Source: Phosphoribacter sp037045045
GTDB taxonomy: Bacteria > Actinomycetota > Actinomycetes > Actinomycetales > Dermatophilaceae
DNA length: 64,000 bases
NCBI GenBank assembly: GCA_037045045.1
Contig: JBAOHL010000007.1
Span: 1-64,000 of the forward strand
Direction: 5' to 3'
Shown: positions 44,235-52,762 of the stretch, one piece after another
How the letters are laid out: each line of letters opens with the position of its first letter
Position numbering within the stretch: the stretch's first letter is position 1
Position numbers and translations under genes: made by a program
Notes under the pieces: generated by a model
What the model was told of the DNA's origin: nothing
Seen by the model: only the letters and a program-made list of their open reading frames with translations
Databases searched by the model: none

Positions 44235-44813
44235 ATGAAGCGACTCACCACGGCTCTCGCCGCGGCCGCCATGGTGCCGGCGATCGTCGGCCTCTGGAGC
44301 AACGAGACGTTCTCGCAGAGCCTGCCCACCCAAGTGCCGACCTCGGCCGAGATCATCGCCCACCGGGCCGACGACTCCCCCTCCCCGACGACCACCCCGA
44401 GCGCCGCGCCGACCGGTGACGACCGCGGCGCCCACGTCGAGCCCGGCGACGACCGCGGCACCCACGTCGAGCCCGGCGACGACCGCGGCACCCACGTCGA
44501 GCCTGGCGACGACCGCGGCACCCACGTCGAGCCTGGTGACGACCGCGGCACGCACGTCGAGCCTGGTGACGACAGGTCCACGTCGAGCGGGTCCGGCGGC
44601 GGGTCGACGAGCGGTTCGGCCACCAGCGGGTCCGGTTCGTCGAGCGGTTCGGCCACCAGCGGGTCCGGTTCGTCAAGCCGGTCCGGCAGCGGTACGACGA
44701 GCGGTTCGAGCGCCAGCGGGTCCGACTCGACGAGCGGGTCCGGCAGCGGCTCGAGCAGCGGCTCCACGAGCGGATCGGGCCACGGGTCCGACGACGGAAG
44801 TGGACACCACTGA
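44235..44813 (+). CDS. Secreted repeat protein: GDDRGTHVEP repeats and Ser/Gly tail
   Basis: This 192-residue protein begins with a signal-like segment (MKRLTTALAAAAMVPAIVGLW). After a Pro/Thr linker come five near-identical decapeptides GDDRGTHVEP (about residues 61-110), then a low-complexity Ser/Gly/Thr tail of 75 residues with acidic and His residues at the end. No domain is recognisable. The GAAAGGA site is good. It precedes a histidine kinase gene by about 40 bases. It may be a surface or matrix protein; the acidic repeats could bind cations, but that is only an inference. Confidence 0.65.
   Translation: MKRLTTALAAAAMVPAIVGLWSNETFSQSLPTQVPTSAEIIAHRADDSPSPTTTPSAAPTGDDRGAHVEPGDDRGTHVEPGDDRGTHVEPGDDRGTHVEPGDDRGTHVEPGDDRSTSSGSGGGSTSGSATSGSGSSSGSATSGSGSSSRSGSGTTSGSSASGSDSTSGSGSGSSSGSTSGSGHGSDDGSGHH
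44415..44576 (+). repeat. 30-bp tandem repeat inside the secreted repeat protein
   Basis: Five in-frame 30-bp units, starting 44415, 44445, 44475, 44505 and 44535, encode GDDRG(A/T)HVEP. A partial sixth copy (GGTGACGAC) leads into the Ser/Gly region. Differences are mainly silent third-base changes (GGC/GGT, CCC/CCT), which suggests that the protein sequence, not only the DNA, has been kept. Confidence 0.93.
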
Positions 44814-44854
44814 GCAACGACAGCCCCCTCGCAGGCACCGCGACGCCCACCGCG

Positions 44855-46243
44855 GTGCCTGCGGTGCTGCCCTGGCATCTGGTCACCAGCGGTCAGGGAC
44901 CCGTCGCCGGCCGGGAGATCCCGCGCCCTCGCCGCATCCTCACCCAGCTCGGGGTAGCCGCCGCGGCCGTGCTCGGGGTCGTCCTCGTCGGCACGTCGCT
45001 CGCGGCCAACCGGCTCGCCGAGCGCGAGGCGGTCACCGATGCCGCCCACTTGACGAACTTCATCGCCGTGTCCGTCGTCCAGCCGGCGCTACGCAACTCC
45101 CTGCTCGACGGCGACGAGGCGGCATACGCTGCCCTGGACGCCGTCGTCCGCGAGAGTGTCCTGCCCAACGACATCGTCCGGGTCAAGCTCTGGCGGCCCG
45201 ACGGGACGATCGTCTACGCCGACGACCGTCGACTCGTCGGCCAGGTGTTCCCGCTCGGGCCCGACCAGATCTCCGCCCTTTCCGACCCGCGGACCAACGC
45301 CGAGGTCTCCGAACTGACCCGATCGGAGAACGAGCTTGAGCGGCCCAACGGCAAGCTCCTCGAGGTCTACCGGCCGGTCTGGACGCCGTCGGGGCGGGAG
45401 CTGCTCTTCGAGGTGTACGGAGACTACGAGCCGGTGCGGCGCCGGGCCGACGACCTGTGGCGAGGCATGGCCGGGCTGCTGGCCAGCGGCCTCATGCTCA
45501 TGCTCGTGCTGATGATCCCCATCCTCTTGCGGGTCCTCGGGCGGCTGCGCGCCGCGCACGAACAACGCGAGTCCCTGCTGCGCCGGGCCGTCGACGCCTC
45601 CGACGACGAACGTCGCCGCATCGCGGCCACCCTGCACGACGGGCCGGTCCAGGAACTCGTCGCCAGCTCCCTCGCCGTGTCGGGGGCCGCCCGTCAGGCG
45701 CAGGCCCAGGGCGCCACCGGCCTGGCCACCGAGATCGGGGAGGCCGCATCGACGGTCCGGGGGGCGGTCGCTACGCTGCGCGCGCTGCTCGTCGACATCT
45801 ACCCGCAGCGCCTCGGTGACGCAGGGCTCGCCGCGGCGATCGCGGACCTCACCGGCCCCCTCGTCAGTCGAGGTGTTGCCGTCGACACGCGCGTCGACCC
45901 CGCGGTGGCGGCAGCGACGGCCGAGGCGCACCAATGGCTCGTGTATGCCGTGGCCCGCGAGTGCCTGCGCAACGTGGCCACGCACGCGGCGGCCACCCAC
46001 GTCAGCGTCGCGTTCGACCGGGACATGGCCTCGCCCGCCCGGCCCGCCATGCTGCTGGTCGAGGACGATGGCGTCGGCTTCGACGCCGCGGGGGAGCTGC
46101 CGCAACGGCGCGGGCACTTCGGGCTGCGGCTGCTCGCCGACCTCGCGCGTGACGCGGGGGCTCGCCTGGAAGTCGCCTCGGGCCCGGGGCAGGGCACCCG
46201 GTGGCGGCTCACCCTGCCCGCCGAGTCGGGGACCGACTCGTGA
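44855..46243 (+). CDS. NarX/LiaS-type sensor histidine kinase
   Basis: This 462-residue kinase has two transmembrane helices (about residues 28-50 and 208-230) flanking an extracytoplasmic sensor region. The HisKA_3 domain has the phospho-His in RRRIAATLHDGPVQELVASSL near residue 265. The HATPase has ECLRNVATHAAATHV and LVEDDGVGFDAAG. It is coupled to the response regulator gene by a four-base GTGA overlap. GTG 44855 is the first plausible in-frame start after the upstream gene. The stimulus is unknown. Confidence 0.88.
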   Translation: MPAVLPWHLVTSGQGPVAGREIPRPRRILTQLGVAAAAVLGVVLVGTSLAANRLAEREAVTDAAHLTNFIAVSVVQPALRNSLLDGDEAAYAALDAVVRESVLPNDIVRVKLWRPDGTIVYADDRRLVGQVFPLGPDQISALSDPRTNAEVSELTRSENELERPNGKLLEVYRPVWTPSGRELLFEVYGDYEPVRRRADDLWRGMAGLLASGLMLMLVLMIPILLRVLGRLRAAHEQRESLLRRAVDASDDERRRIAATLHDGPVQELVASSLAVSGAARQAQAQGATGLATEIGEAASTVRGAVATLRALLVDIYPQRLGDAGLAAAIADLTGPLVSRGVAVDTRVDPAVAAATAEAHQWLVYAVARECLRNVATHAAATHVSVAFDRDMASPARPAMLLVEDDGVGFDAAGELPQRRGHFGLRLLADLARDAGARLEVASGPGQGTRWRLTLPAESGTDS

Positions 46244-46869
46244 TCGGCGTCGTGCTCGTCGACGACCACCGGCTCGTGCGCGCCGGCCTCAGGGGGATCG
46301 TCGAGTCCGCCGACGACCTCGTGGTCGTGGGGGAGGCGGCGGACGGGCGGGAAGCACTCCAGGTGGCCCGAACCGCCGACCCCGACGTCGTGCTCATGGA
46401 CCTGTCGATGCCGGGGATGGACGGGGTCGAGGCCACCGCGACGTTGCGCCGAGAGGGTATCCGGGCTCGGGTCGTCGTGTTGACCTCCTTCGTCGAGCCC
46501 GAACGAGTTGCCACTGCACTGCGGGCCGGCGCGGTGGGATACCTGCTCAAGGACAGCGACCCGGCAGAGGTGCTCACCGCGATCCGCGCGGCCGCCGCCG
46601 GCCACAGCCCCATCGACGCCCGGGTGGCCGGCGTGCTGCTGCCTTCCCAGGCCGCTGCCGACCCGGTCGACGTCCTCAGCGCCCGCGAACGCCAGGTGCT
46701 TGTGCTGGTGGCCCAGGGCCTGGCGAACAAGCAGATCGGCCGTGCCCTCGGCATCAGCGAGCGGACCGTCAAGGCGCACTTGGGCAGTGTGTTCCGCCAG
46801 ATCGGGGTCGCCGATCGCACGAGTGCCGCGCTGTGGGCCCGCGACCACCACATCGCTCCCGAGGGCTGA
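46240..46869 (+). CDS. NarL/FixJ-family response regulator
   Basis: This 209-residue regulator has a receiver domain (VVLVDDHRLVRAGLRGIV) with the phospho-acceptor Asp in DPDVVLMDLSMPGMDG near residue 52 and Lys in GYLLKDS. The C-terminal LuxR helix-turn-helix is LSARERQVLVLVAQGLANKQIGRALGISERTVKAHL near residues 147-182. It is the partner of the upstream kinase through overlap. Target genes cannot be told. Confidence 0.94.
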   Translation: MIGVVLVDDHRLVRAGLRGIVESADDLVVVGEAADGREALQVARTADPDVVLMDLSMPGMDGVEATATLRREGIRARVVVLTSFVEPERVATALRAGAVGYLLKDSDPAEVLTAIRAAAAGHSPIDARVAGVLLPSQAAADPVDVLSARERQVLVLVAQGLANKQIGRALGISERTVKAHLGSVFRQIGVADRTSAALWARDHHIAPEG

Positions 46870-46965
46870 CCTGCCCTGGCGACGGCCCAGCATAACGGGG
46901 AGGCCGGGCGAGCACGAAAGGGCTGGGGGCGGCATACCGTCATTGCGGGGCTGTGCGGAATCGAC

Positions 46966-47002
46966 TTGACCCTCACGCTGCGGGAGGGGAGAGGGTGATT
47001 CC
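46966..47002 (+). promoter_or_regulatory. MerR-type promoter with dyad operator
   Basis: A dyad, CCCTC-CGC-GCG-GAGGG with single-base gaps (46970-46988), overlaps a TTGACC -35 box (46966-46971). A 19-base spacer would place the -10 at GAGGGT (46991-46996). Long spacers with the dyad between the boxes are the mark of MerR-family promoters, and the dyad resembles the TipA-type CCTCACGNNGCGTGAGG. It sits directly before the MerR gene, so autoregulation is likely. Confidence 0.7.
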
Positions 47003-47023
47003 ATGACCGCAGGATGGAACGTG

Positions 47024-47779
47024 ATGACGACCTACTCGGTGGGCGAGGTGGCCGCGCGCTTCGGAGTGACCGTGCGCACGCTGCACCACTACGACGAGAT
47101 CGGGCTGGTCACGCCGAGCGAGCGCTCGTCGAGCGGGTACCGCCGCTACACCGAGGCGGACCTCACCCGGCTCGGCCAAGTCGTGGTGTACCGGCGGCTG
47201 GAGTTCTCGCTCGAGCAGATCGCCAAGCTGCTCGCCGACGACGCCGACGTGGCCCGGCACCTGCACCGTCAGCGGGCAGCGGTCATGACCCGGCTGGACG
47301 AGCTGCGTGAGCTCGTCGTCGCCATCGACGACGCATTGGAGAAAGCCATGAACGAACAACCACTGACCACCCAGGAGCGCAAGGCCCTGTTCGGCGAGGA
47401 CTTTGAGGACTGGCAGGCCGAGGTCGAGCAGCGCTGGGGCGACACCGAGGCGTACCGGCAGTCCCAGGCCCGGACCCGCGCGTTCGGCAAGGCCGAGTGG
47501 CAGTCCGTCAAGGACGAGGGCCTGGCCCTCGACGCTGCCTTCGGTGCGGCGTTCGACGCCGGCGAGCCGGCCAGCGGCGCGGCCGCCATGGACCTGGCCG
47601 AACACCACCGACAGGCCATCGAGCGGTTCTACGACTGCTCGTACGACATGCACCGCGGGCTGGCCGACATGTACCTCGCCGACCCCCGGTTCACCCAGCA
47701 CTACGAGCAGGTTCGGGTCGGGATGGCGCAGTACGTCCACGACGCGATCCACGCCAACGCCGACCGACACGCCAGTTGA
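47024..47779 (+). CDS. MerR-family regulator with TipAS antibiotic-recognition domain
   Basis: This 251-residue protein begins with a MerR winged helix, YSVGEVAARFGVTVRTLHHYDEIGLVTPSERSSSGYRRY, followed by a coiled-coil dimer helix (about 75-110). The C-terminal TipAS domain (about 115-250) has LFGEDFEDWQAEVEQRWGDTEAY and the HHRQAIERFYDCSYDMHRGLADMY stretch. In Streptomyces TipAL this domain captures thiopeptides covalently and activates transcription. The ATG at 47024, preceded by AGGA, is preferred; an upstream in-frame ATG at 47003 also exists. Confidence 0.9.
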   Translation: MTTYSVGEVAARFGVTVRTLHHYDEIGLVTPSERSSSGYRRYTEADLTRLGQVVVYRRLEFSLEQIAKLLADDADVARHLHRQRAAVMTRLDELRELVVAIDDALEKAMNEQPLTTQERKALFGEDFEDWQAEVEQRWGDTEAYRQSQARTRAFGKAEWQSVKDEGLALDAAFGAAFDAGEPASGAAAMDLAEHHRQAIERFYDCSYDMHRGLADMYLADPRFTQHYEQVRVGMAQYVHDAIHANADRHAS

Positions 47780-47849
47780 GGCTCGGGGCCGGGGCCGGGG
47801 CCGGGCGCTCACTCGGCCGGGCCCCGGTCACGGGCTGCGCCGGCCCCGG

Positions 47850-48125
47850 GTCTCGGCGTCGGCCCGGCCTCGGTTCGGCGTGGGGCCCGGCCTCGGTCGT
47901 GGCGTCGGCCCGGCCTCGGTTCGGCGTGGGGCCCGGCCTCGGTCGTGGCGTCGGCCCGGCCTCGGTTCGGCGTGGGGCCCGGCCTCGGTCGTGGCGTCGG
48001 CCCGGCCTCGGTTCGGCGTGGGGCCCGGCCTCGGTTCGGCGTGGGGCCTGGCCTCGGTTCGGCGTGGGGCCTGGCCTCGGTTCGGCGTGGGGCCTGGCCT
48101 CGGTCGTGGCCTCGGCCCGGCCCCG
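47850..48125. repeat. 23-bp minisatellite with two alternating unit types
   Basis: About twelve copies of a 23-bp unit occur. One type reads CCGGCCTCGGTTCGGCGTGG, then GGC. The other reads CCGGCCTCGGTCGTGGCGTC, then GGC. The types alternate in the first two thirds and the first type then runs consecutively. The array begins shortly after the MerR gene stop. Open frames through it have no ribosome site. Confidence 0.92.
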
Positions 48126-48183
48126 GTCGCGGCGTCTGGACAGCGGCGCCAGGCGACCACTGCGGTCCAGCCCGACGACAAGC

Positions 48184-48701
48184 GCGCCCAGGGGGCAGTT
48201 GTGGCTGAGCGGTTGGGGAAGCCTCGACGACATCTGCGCCCAGGGGTCAGTTTCGGTTGGGTTGGCCGGTCGAACCCACCCACAATTGCGCCCAGGGGGC
48301 AGTTTGTGGTGGTGAGGACCGACCAGAACCTATATGCCGCCAGGGCGCGGAGATCCGTCGCGTTGACGTTAGCCGCCAAACTGCCCCCAGGGGGCAGTTG
48401 TGGCTGAGCGGTTGGGGCAACCTCAACACAACAGCGCCCAGGGGTCAGTTTCGGTTGGGTTGGCCGGTCGAACCCACCCACAATTGCGCCCAGGGGGCAG
48501 TTTGTGGTGGTGAGGACCGATCAGAACCTATATGCCGCCAGGGCGCGGAGATCCGTCGCGTTGACTTAGCCGCCAAACTGCGCCCAGGGGGCAGTTGTGG
48601 CTGAGCGGTTGGGGAAGCCTCGACGACATCTGCGCCCAGGGGTCAGTTTCGGTTGGGTTGGCCGGTCGAACCCACCCACAATTGCGCCCAGGGGGCAGTT
48701 G
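48184..48701. repeat. Long direct repeat (about 198 bp, two and a half copies) built on a palindromic element
   Basis: Copies begin at 48184 (199 bp), 48383 (197 bp) and 48580 (incomplete). Each carries three instances of GCGCCCAGGGG(G/T)CAGTT. At the copy junction this becomes the perfect palindrome AACTGCCCCCAGGGGGCAGTT (48379-48399). The other instances are imperfect palindromes of the kind CACAATTGCGCCC-A-GGGGGCAGTTTGTG. No gene and no transposase are visible. It may be a structured RNA or protein-binding array; this is unknown. Confidence 0.9.
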
Positions 48702-48766
48702 TCTGTGCGAAAGGGGCCCCAGCGACGCCCGGCCCGTCAGGAGCGGCCCCAGGAGCCGATCGCCAG

Positions 48767-49003
48767 GAGCGGGCCGACCGGAGCGGGCCGACCGGAGCGG
48801 GCCGACCGGAGCGGGCCGACCGGAGCGGGCCGACCGGAGCGGGCCGACCGGAGCGGGCCGACCGGAGCGGGCCGACCGGAGCGGGCCGACCGGGGCCAGC
48901 CGACCGGAGCCAGCCGACCGGAGCGGCCCCTAGGAGCGGCCCCCTAGGAGCGGACCCCTAGGAGCGGGCCGACCGGAGCGGGCCGACCGGGGCCAGCCGA
49001 CCG
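48767..49003. repeat. 14-bp minisatellite (GAGCGGGCCGACCG) with degenerate tail
   Basis: Nine exact or near-exact 14-bp copies start at 48767 and run to 48892. After them come variants with GGGGCCAGCC and GGAGCGGCCCCTAG, then two more clean copies. It ends just before the tmk promoter region. It has no spacers and so is not a CRISPR array. Confidence 0.93.
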
Positions 49004-49043
49004 GCATACCCGCGATGACGGCGCCCTGTCCTAGGCTCGCCAC

Positions 49044-49685
49044 GTGATCGAACCCACCCCTGCGCCCTCCAGCGCGGGGGTGTTCCTCGTCTTCGAGGGC
49101 GGCGACGGTGCCGGCAAGTCCACCCAGGTGCGCCTGCTGGCCGAGGCCCTGCGCTCGGGCGGCCGGGAGGTTCTCCTCACCCGCCAACCGGGCGGCACCC
49201 CCCTCGGGACCTCGCTGCGCGAACTCGTCCTGCACGGCGAGCACGTCAGCCCACGCGCCGAGGCGTTGCTCTTCGCCGCCGACAAAGCCCAGCACGTCGA
49301 CGAGGTCGTCCGGCCGGCGCTGGCCGCGGGGTCCATCGTGGTCTGCGACCGTTACACCGATTCGTCGCTCGCCTATCAGGGCGCAGGCCGCGACCTAGAA
49401 CCGGATCAGGTCGGCGAGGTCCTGGCGTGGGCAGTCGGCGGGCTCGTCCCGGACCTCACCGTGTTGCTCGACGTCCCGGCCGAGATCGGGCGGACCCGCC
49501 GCGGCGCCCCGCCCGACCGGCTCGAGGCCGAACACGGCGACTTCCACGAGCGGGTCCGGCGACGGTTCCTCGACCTCGCCGCGGCCGCCCCCCAGCGCTA
49601 CCTCGTGCTCGACGCAACGCTCCCACCTGATCGACTGCACGAGCGGATCCTCGCCCGGCTGAACGCCATGGCGGTGCTCGGATGA
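49044..49685 (+). CDS. tmk: Thymidylate kinase
   Basis: This 213-residue P-loop kinase converts dTMP to dTDP. Walker A is FEGGDGAGKSTQ near residues 17-28, the DR(Y/H) motif is VVCDRYTDSSLAYQGAGRDL near residue 98, and the LID region is VPAEIGRTRRGAPPDRLEAE. The GTG start at 49044 matches family length. The stop overlaps holB by four bases, the common actinobacterial order topA...tmk-holB. Confidence 0.96.
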   Translation: MIEPTPAPSSAGVFLVFEGGDGAGKSTQVRLLAEALRSGGREVLLTRQPGGTPLGTSLRELVLHGEHVSPRAEALLFAADKAQHVDEVVRPALAAGSIVVCDRYTDSSLAYQGAGRDLEPDQVGEVLAWAVGGLVPDLTVLLDVPAEIGRTRRGAPPDRLEAEHGDFHERVRRRFLDLAAAAPQRYLVLDATLPPDRLHERILARLNAMAVLG

Positions 49686-50815
49686 GCGTCTGGGCCGACG
49701 TCGTCGGGCAGGACGACGTCGTAGCTACCCTGCGCCGCGCCGTCGTGGACCCGGCCGCGATGACGCATGCCTGGCTGGTCACCGGGCCGCCGGGCTCCGG
49801 GCGCTCGACGGCGGCGCGGGCGTTCGCCGCGGCGCTGCAGTGTCCGCACGACGGCTGCGGGGTATGCCGCGAATGCCGGACCGCGCTCGACGGCACGCAT
49901 GCCGACGTCACCGTCGTCGCCACTCAGGGCCTGTCGATCAAGGTCGAGGACGCCCGGGCGCTGGTGCTCGAGGCAGGGCTGCGGCCGTCGGTCGGCGCGT
50001 GGCGGGTCGTCGTCATCGAGGACGCCGACCGACTCACCGAGCGGGCCGCCGACGCACTGCTCAAGGCCCTCGAAGAGCCCACGCCACGCACCGTCTGGGT
50101 GCTGTGCGCGCCGTCGCTCGAGGACGTCATCGTGACGATTCGCTCGCGCACCCGACACGTGCGGCTGCGTACCCCGCCGGTCGAGGCGGTCGCCGAGTTG
50201 CTCAGCCGGCGCGACGGCATCGACCCGATCATGGCCCGGTATGCCGCCCGCGCCGCGCAGAGTCACGTCGGGCTGGCCAGGCGCCTCGCGCGCGACGAAG
50301 CGGCCCGCAACCGTCGACACGAGGTCGTCTCGCTGCCGCTGAAGATCCGCTCGGTCGGCGACGCCGTCGGTGCCGCAGCGGATCTCGCGAGTATCGCCGA
50401 CGACGAGGCCGGGGCGACGGCATCCGAGCGCCACGCCGCGGAACGCACTCGGCTGCTCGAGACGCTCGGGGCCGACCCGGCAGCCCGTACCCAGCCACCC
50501 CACGTGCGGGCGCAGGTGGCGGCGCTGGAGCGGGAGCAGAAGGCGCGGGCCACCCGGTTCGCCCGGGACGTCGTGGACCGCTCGCTCGTGGACCTGCTGT
50601 CGATGTACCGCGACGCGCTCGTCGTGCGGCTCGCGGCCTCGGTCGCCCTGGTCAATGCGGAGGCTGCCGACCAGGTGCGCGCGCTGGCCGCCACGATGAC
50701 CCCGGAGCGTTTGCTCACGTGCATGGAGGCCGTCCGCGAGGCCCGGGAGCGGATCACCCTCAACGTGCCCCCGCTGCTGGCTCTGGAGGCCATGGCGGTG
50801 GCCTTGCGGGTGTGA
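49682..50815 (+). CDS. holB: DNA polymerase III subunit delta'
   Basis: This 377-residue clamp-loader subunit has the P-loop-like GPPGSGRSTAARAFAAALQC near residue 38, the zinc-type cysteines in CPHDGCGVCRECRTAL, and the SRC-like segment IRSRTRHVRLRTP. It opens with WADVVGQDDVVATLRRAV, as usual for HolB/DnaX relatives. The absence of an extended C-terminal domain argues for delta' rather than DnaX. It is coupled to tmk by ATGA. Confidence 0.93.
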   Translation: MSVWADVVGQDDVVATLRRAVVDPAAMTHAWLVTGPPGSGRSTAARAFAAALQCPHDGCGVCRECRTALDGTHADVTVVATQGLSIKVEDARALVLEAGLRPSVGAWRVVVIEDADRLTERAADALLKALEEPTPRTVWVLCAPSLEDVIVTIRSRTRHVRLRTPPVEAVAELLSRRDGIDPIMARYAARAAQSHVGLARRLARDEAARNRRHEVVSLPLKIRSVGDAVGAAADLASIADDEAGATASERHAAERTRLLETLGADPAARTQPPHVRAQVAALEREQKARATRFARDVVDRSLVDLLSMYRDALVVRLAASVALVNAEAADQVRALAATMTPERLLTCMEAVREARERITLNVPPLLALEAMAVALRV

Positions 50816-50905
50816 GCAGGGGTTCTCGGGGTAGCGTCAGACCAGCCTCGACGCCACGCGCGGCGCGGCAGGCAACCAGGACCGCCGAAGGAGCGTCAGA
50901 CCGCT

Positions 50906-52480
50906 ATGACCCGACCGCTGTGGCGCCCCCGTCGGCGTGTGGCGACCCTGCTCACCGCGGTCGTCGCCAGTCTGAGCTTGTCCTCGTGCCTCGTGTTGCC
51001 GTTCGTCGGCCCGGACAGTGCCGATACTCCGGGGCCGACTGCCCTGCCGACCGGTGTCTCGACACCCCCGCCGGGCCAGCCGGGCCTGGCGCCCTTCTAC
51101 GCCCAGCAACTTCAGTGGCGCAAGTGCTCGGGGGCTGACTGCGCGAAGCTGAAGGTGCCGGTCGACTACAACGACCCCGGGGGCAGCACGATCGAACTGG
51201 CGGTGCTGCGCGTGACCGCGAGCAACAGCAGTCAGCGGATCGGTTCGCTCGTCGTCAATCCCGGCGGGCCGGGCGGTTCGGGTGTCGACTACGCTCGGGC
51301 GGCCAGTCAGATCGTCGGCGCCGAGGTGCGGCGCCGGTTCGACGTCGTGGGCTTCGACCCTCGTGGCGTCGGGGAGTCCGCGCCCATCGACTGCCTCACC
51401 GATGCCGACCTGGACACCTTCCTGGCGATGGACCCCACGCCCGACGACGCCACGGAGGAGCGGGCCTTCGTCGACGAGGCCAAGGTCCTCGCCGACGGGT
51501 GCAAGCAACGCGGCGGAGCATTGCTGGCCCACGTGTCCACCGAGGACGCCGCCCGTGACATGGACGTCTTGCGGGCCGTGCTCGGTGAGGCGAAGCTCAA
51601 CTACCTCGGCAAGTCCTACGGCACCTACCTCGGCGCGACGTATGCCGACCTGTTCCCGTTGAACGTCGGCCGCTTCGTCCTCGACGGGGTGGTGTCGCCC
51701 GACCTGAGCTCCGCCGAGGTCAGCGAGGGGCAGGCGCGTGGCTTCGACCTCGCGACCCGGGCCTACGTGACCAACTGTGTCAAGCGGTCGGACTGCCCGG
51801 TGGGCAGCACCGTCGAGGAGGGGATGCAGTGGATCCGGGACTTCCTCGCGAGGCTCGACAGTCAGCCCCTTCCGGTCACCGGTGACGCGCGGGTGAAGTC
51901 GCTCACCGAAGGGTGGGGGTCGATGGGGATCGGCTATGCGATGTACGCCCAGTCGCTGTGGCCTTCCCTGACTCAAGCGTTGCGGTCCGCGAAGAACGGT
52001 GACGGCTCACAGCTCATGGATTTGGCCTACCAGTACGCCGATCGGACCTCCTCGGGCCGGTACACCAGCAACATCATGGAAGTCATCTACGCGGTCAACT
52101 GTCTCGACAAGCCCGACACGGCGGACATCCCCACGGTCGAGAAGAACGCCGCCGACTTCGCCAAGGTCGCCCCGACCTGGGGTCGGATGCTCGCCTGGGG
52201 CTCGGTGCCCTGCGGGGTGTGGCCGATCCAGACGAAGAAGGTGCCCAAGAAGATCTCCGCTGCCGGGTCCGGACCGATCGTCGTCGTCGGCACGACCCGC
52301 GACCCGGCGACGATCTACGAGTGGTCGGTCCGGCTGCGCAACCAGCTGTCCAACGCGGTGCTCATCAGCTACGACGGCGACGGGCACACGGCATACACGC
52401 GGTCGAACGCCTGCGTGGACAAGCCGATCGACGCGTACTACGTCAGCGGCACGGTCCCCCAGGACGGGCTCAAGTGCTGA
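50906..52480 (+). CDS. Lipoprotein alpha/beta hydrolase, tripeptidyl aminopeptidase-like
   Basis: This 524-residue exported protein has a signal peptide ending in a lipobox (LSLSSCLVLP, Cys near residue 29). It is of the SlpD/E or Tap family of mycelium-associated proteases. The oxyanion-loop motif NPGGPGGSGVDYAR is near residue 118, the nucleophile Ser is in LGKSYGTYLGATYADLFP near residue 240, and the C-terminal catalytic region has GDGHTAYTRSNACVDKPIDAYY. GAAGGAG precedes the ATG. It is the last chromosomal gene before the tRNA. Confidence 0.9.
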   Translation: MTRPLWRPRRRVATLLTAVVASLSLSSCLVLPFVGPDSADTPGPTALPTGVSTPPPGQPGLAPFYAQQLQWRKCSGADCAKLKVPVDYNDPGGSTIELAVLRVTASNSSQRIGSLVVNPGGPGGSGVDYARAASQIVGAEVRRRFDVVGFDPRGVGESAPIDCLTDADLDTFLAMDPTPDDATEERAFVDEAKVLADGCKQRGGALLAHVSTEDAARDMDVLRAVLGEAKLNYLGKSYGTYLGATYADLFPLNVGRFVLDGVVSPDLSSAEVSEGQARGFDLATRAYVTNCVKRSDCPVGSTVEEGMQWIRDFLARLDSQPLPVTGDARVKSLTEGWGSMGIGYAMYAQSLWPSLTQALRSAKNGDGSQLMDLAYQYADRTSSGRYTSNIMEVIYAVNCLDKPDTADIPTVEKNAADFAKVAPTWGRMLAWGSVPCGVWPIQTKKVPKKISAAGSGPIVVVGTTRDPATIYEWSVRLRNQLSNAVLISYDGDGHTAYTRSNACVDKPIDAYYVSGTVPQDGLKC

Positions 52481-52565
52481 GCGGGTGTGCGCGGTAGCGG
52501 CGTCGGGTGCGTATGCCGCGCGCCAGGTCCGTATACTCGACAGCCGTGCCCCTGCCGGGGCGCAC

Positions 52566-52639
52566 GCCGCCTTAGCTCAGTCGGCCAGAGCGATTCACTC
52601 GTAATGAATAGGTCTGGGGTTCGATTCCCCAAGGCGGCT
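52566..52639 (+). tRNA. tRNA-Thr (anticodon CGT)
   Basis: A 74-base cloverleaf is readable. The acceptor stem GCCGCCT pairs with AGGCGGC. The D arm is GCTC/GAGC, the anticodon arm is ATTCA-CTCGTAA-TGAAT with anticodon CGT at 52600-52602, and the T arm is TGGGG-TTCGATT-CCCCA. No CCA is encoded. It is the integration site of the element to the right, and its 3' half, from the anticodon loop onward, also occurs at 62714. Confidence 0.97.
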
Positions 52640-52645
52640 CAGACA

Positions 52646-52671
52646 ACGCCCTCCGGTCTCCCGGGGGGCGT
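52646..52671 (+). terminator. tRNA-Thr terminator
   Basis: ACGCCC pairs with GGGCGT around a CCGG/CCGG inner stem and is followed by TTTC. A related hairpin follows the tRNA remnant at the right end of the element, so the duplicated segment includes the terminator. Confidence 0.75.
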
Positions 52672-52762
52672 TTCTGCTGCTCACAGCGGGTATGCCGCGC
52701 CGCTTCTCTCTCGCTGTTCAGTTGGGTTTGCATGGGTGTGATGCCCTACGAGGGCTGCTCGG

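Noticed and set aside
44855..44900. Earlier in-frame CTG at 44810 as kinase start
   Set aside because: CTG starts are rare, and it lies inside the stop of the preceding gene. GTG 44855 is sufficient.
48184..48892. Possible CRISPR array in the repeat block
   Set aside because: Repeats are contiguous or about 198 bp long with no unique spacers of constant length, and no cas genes are present.
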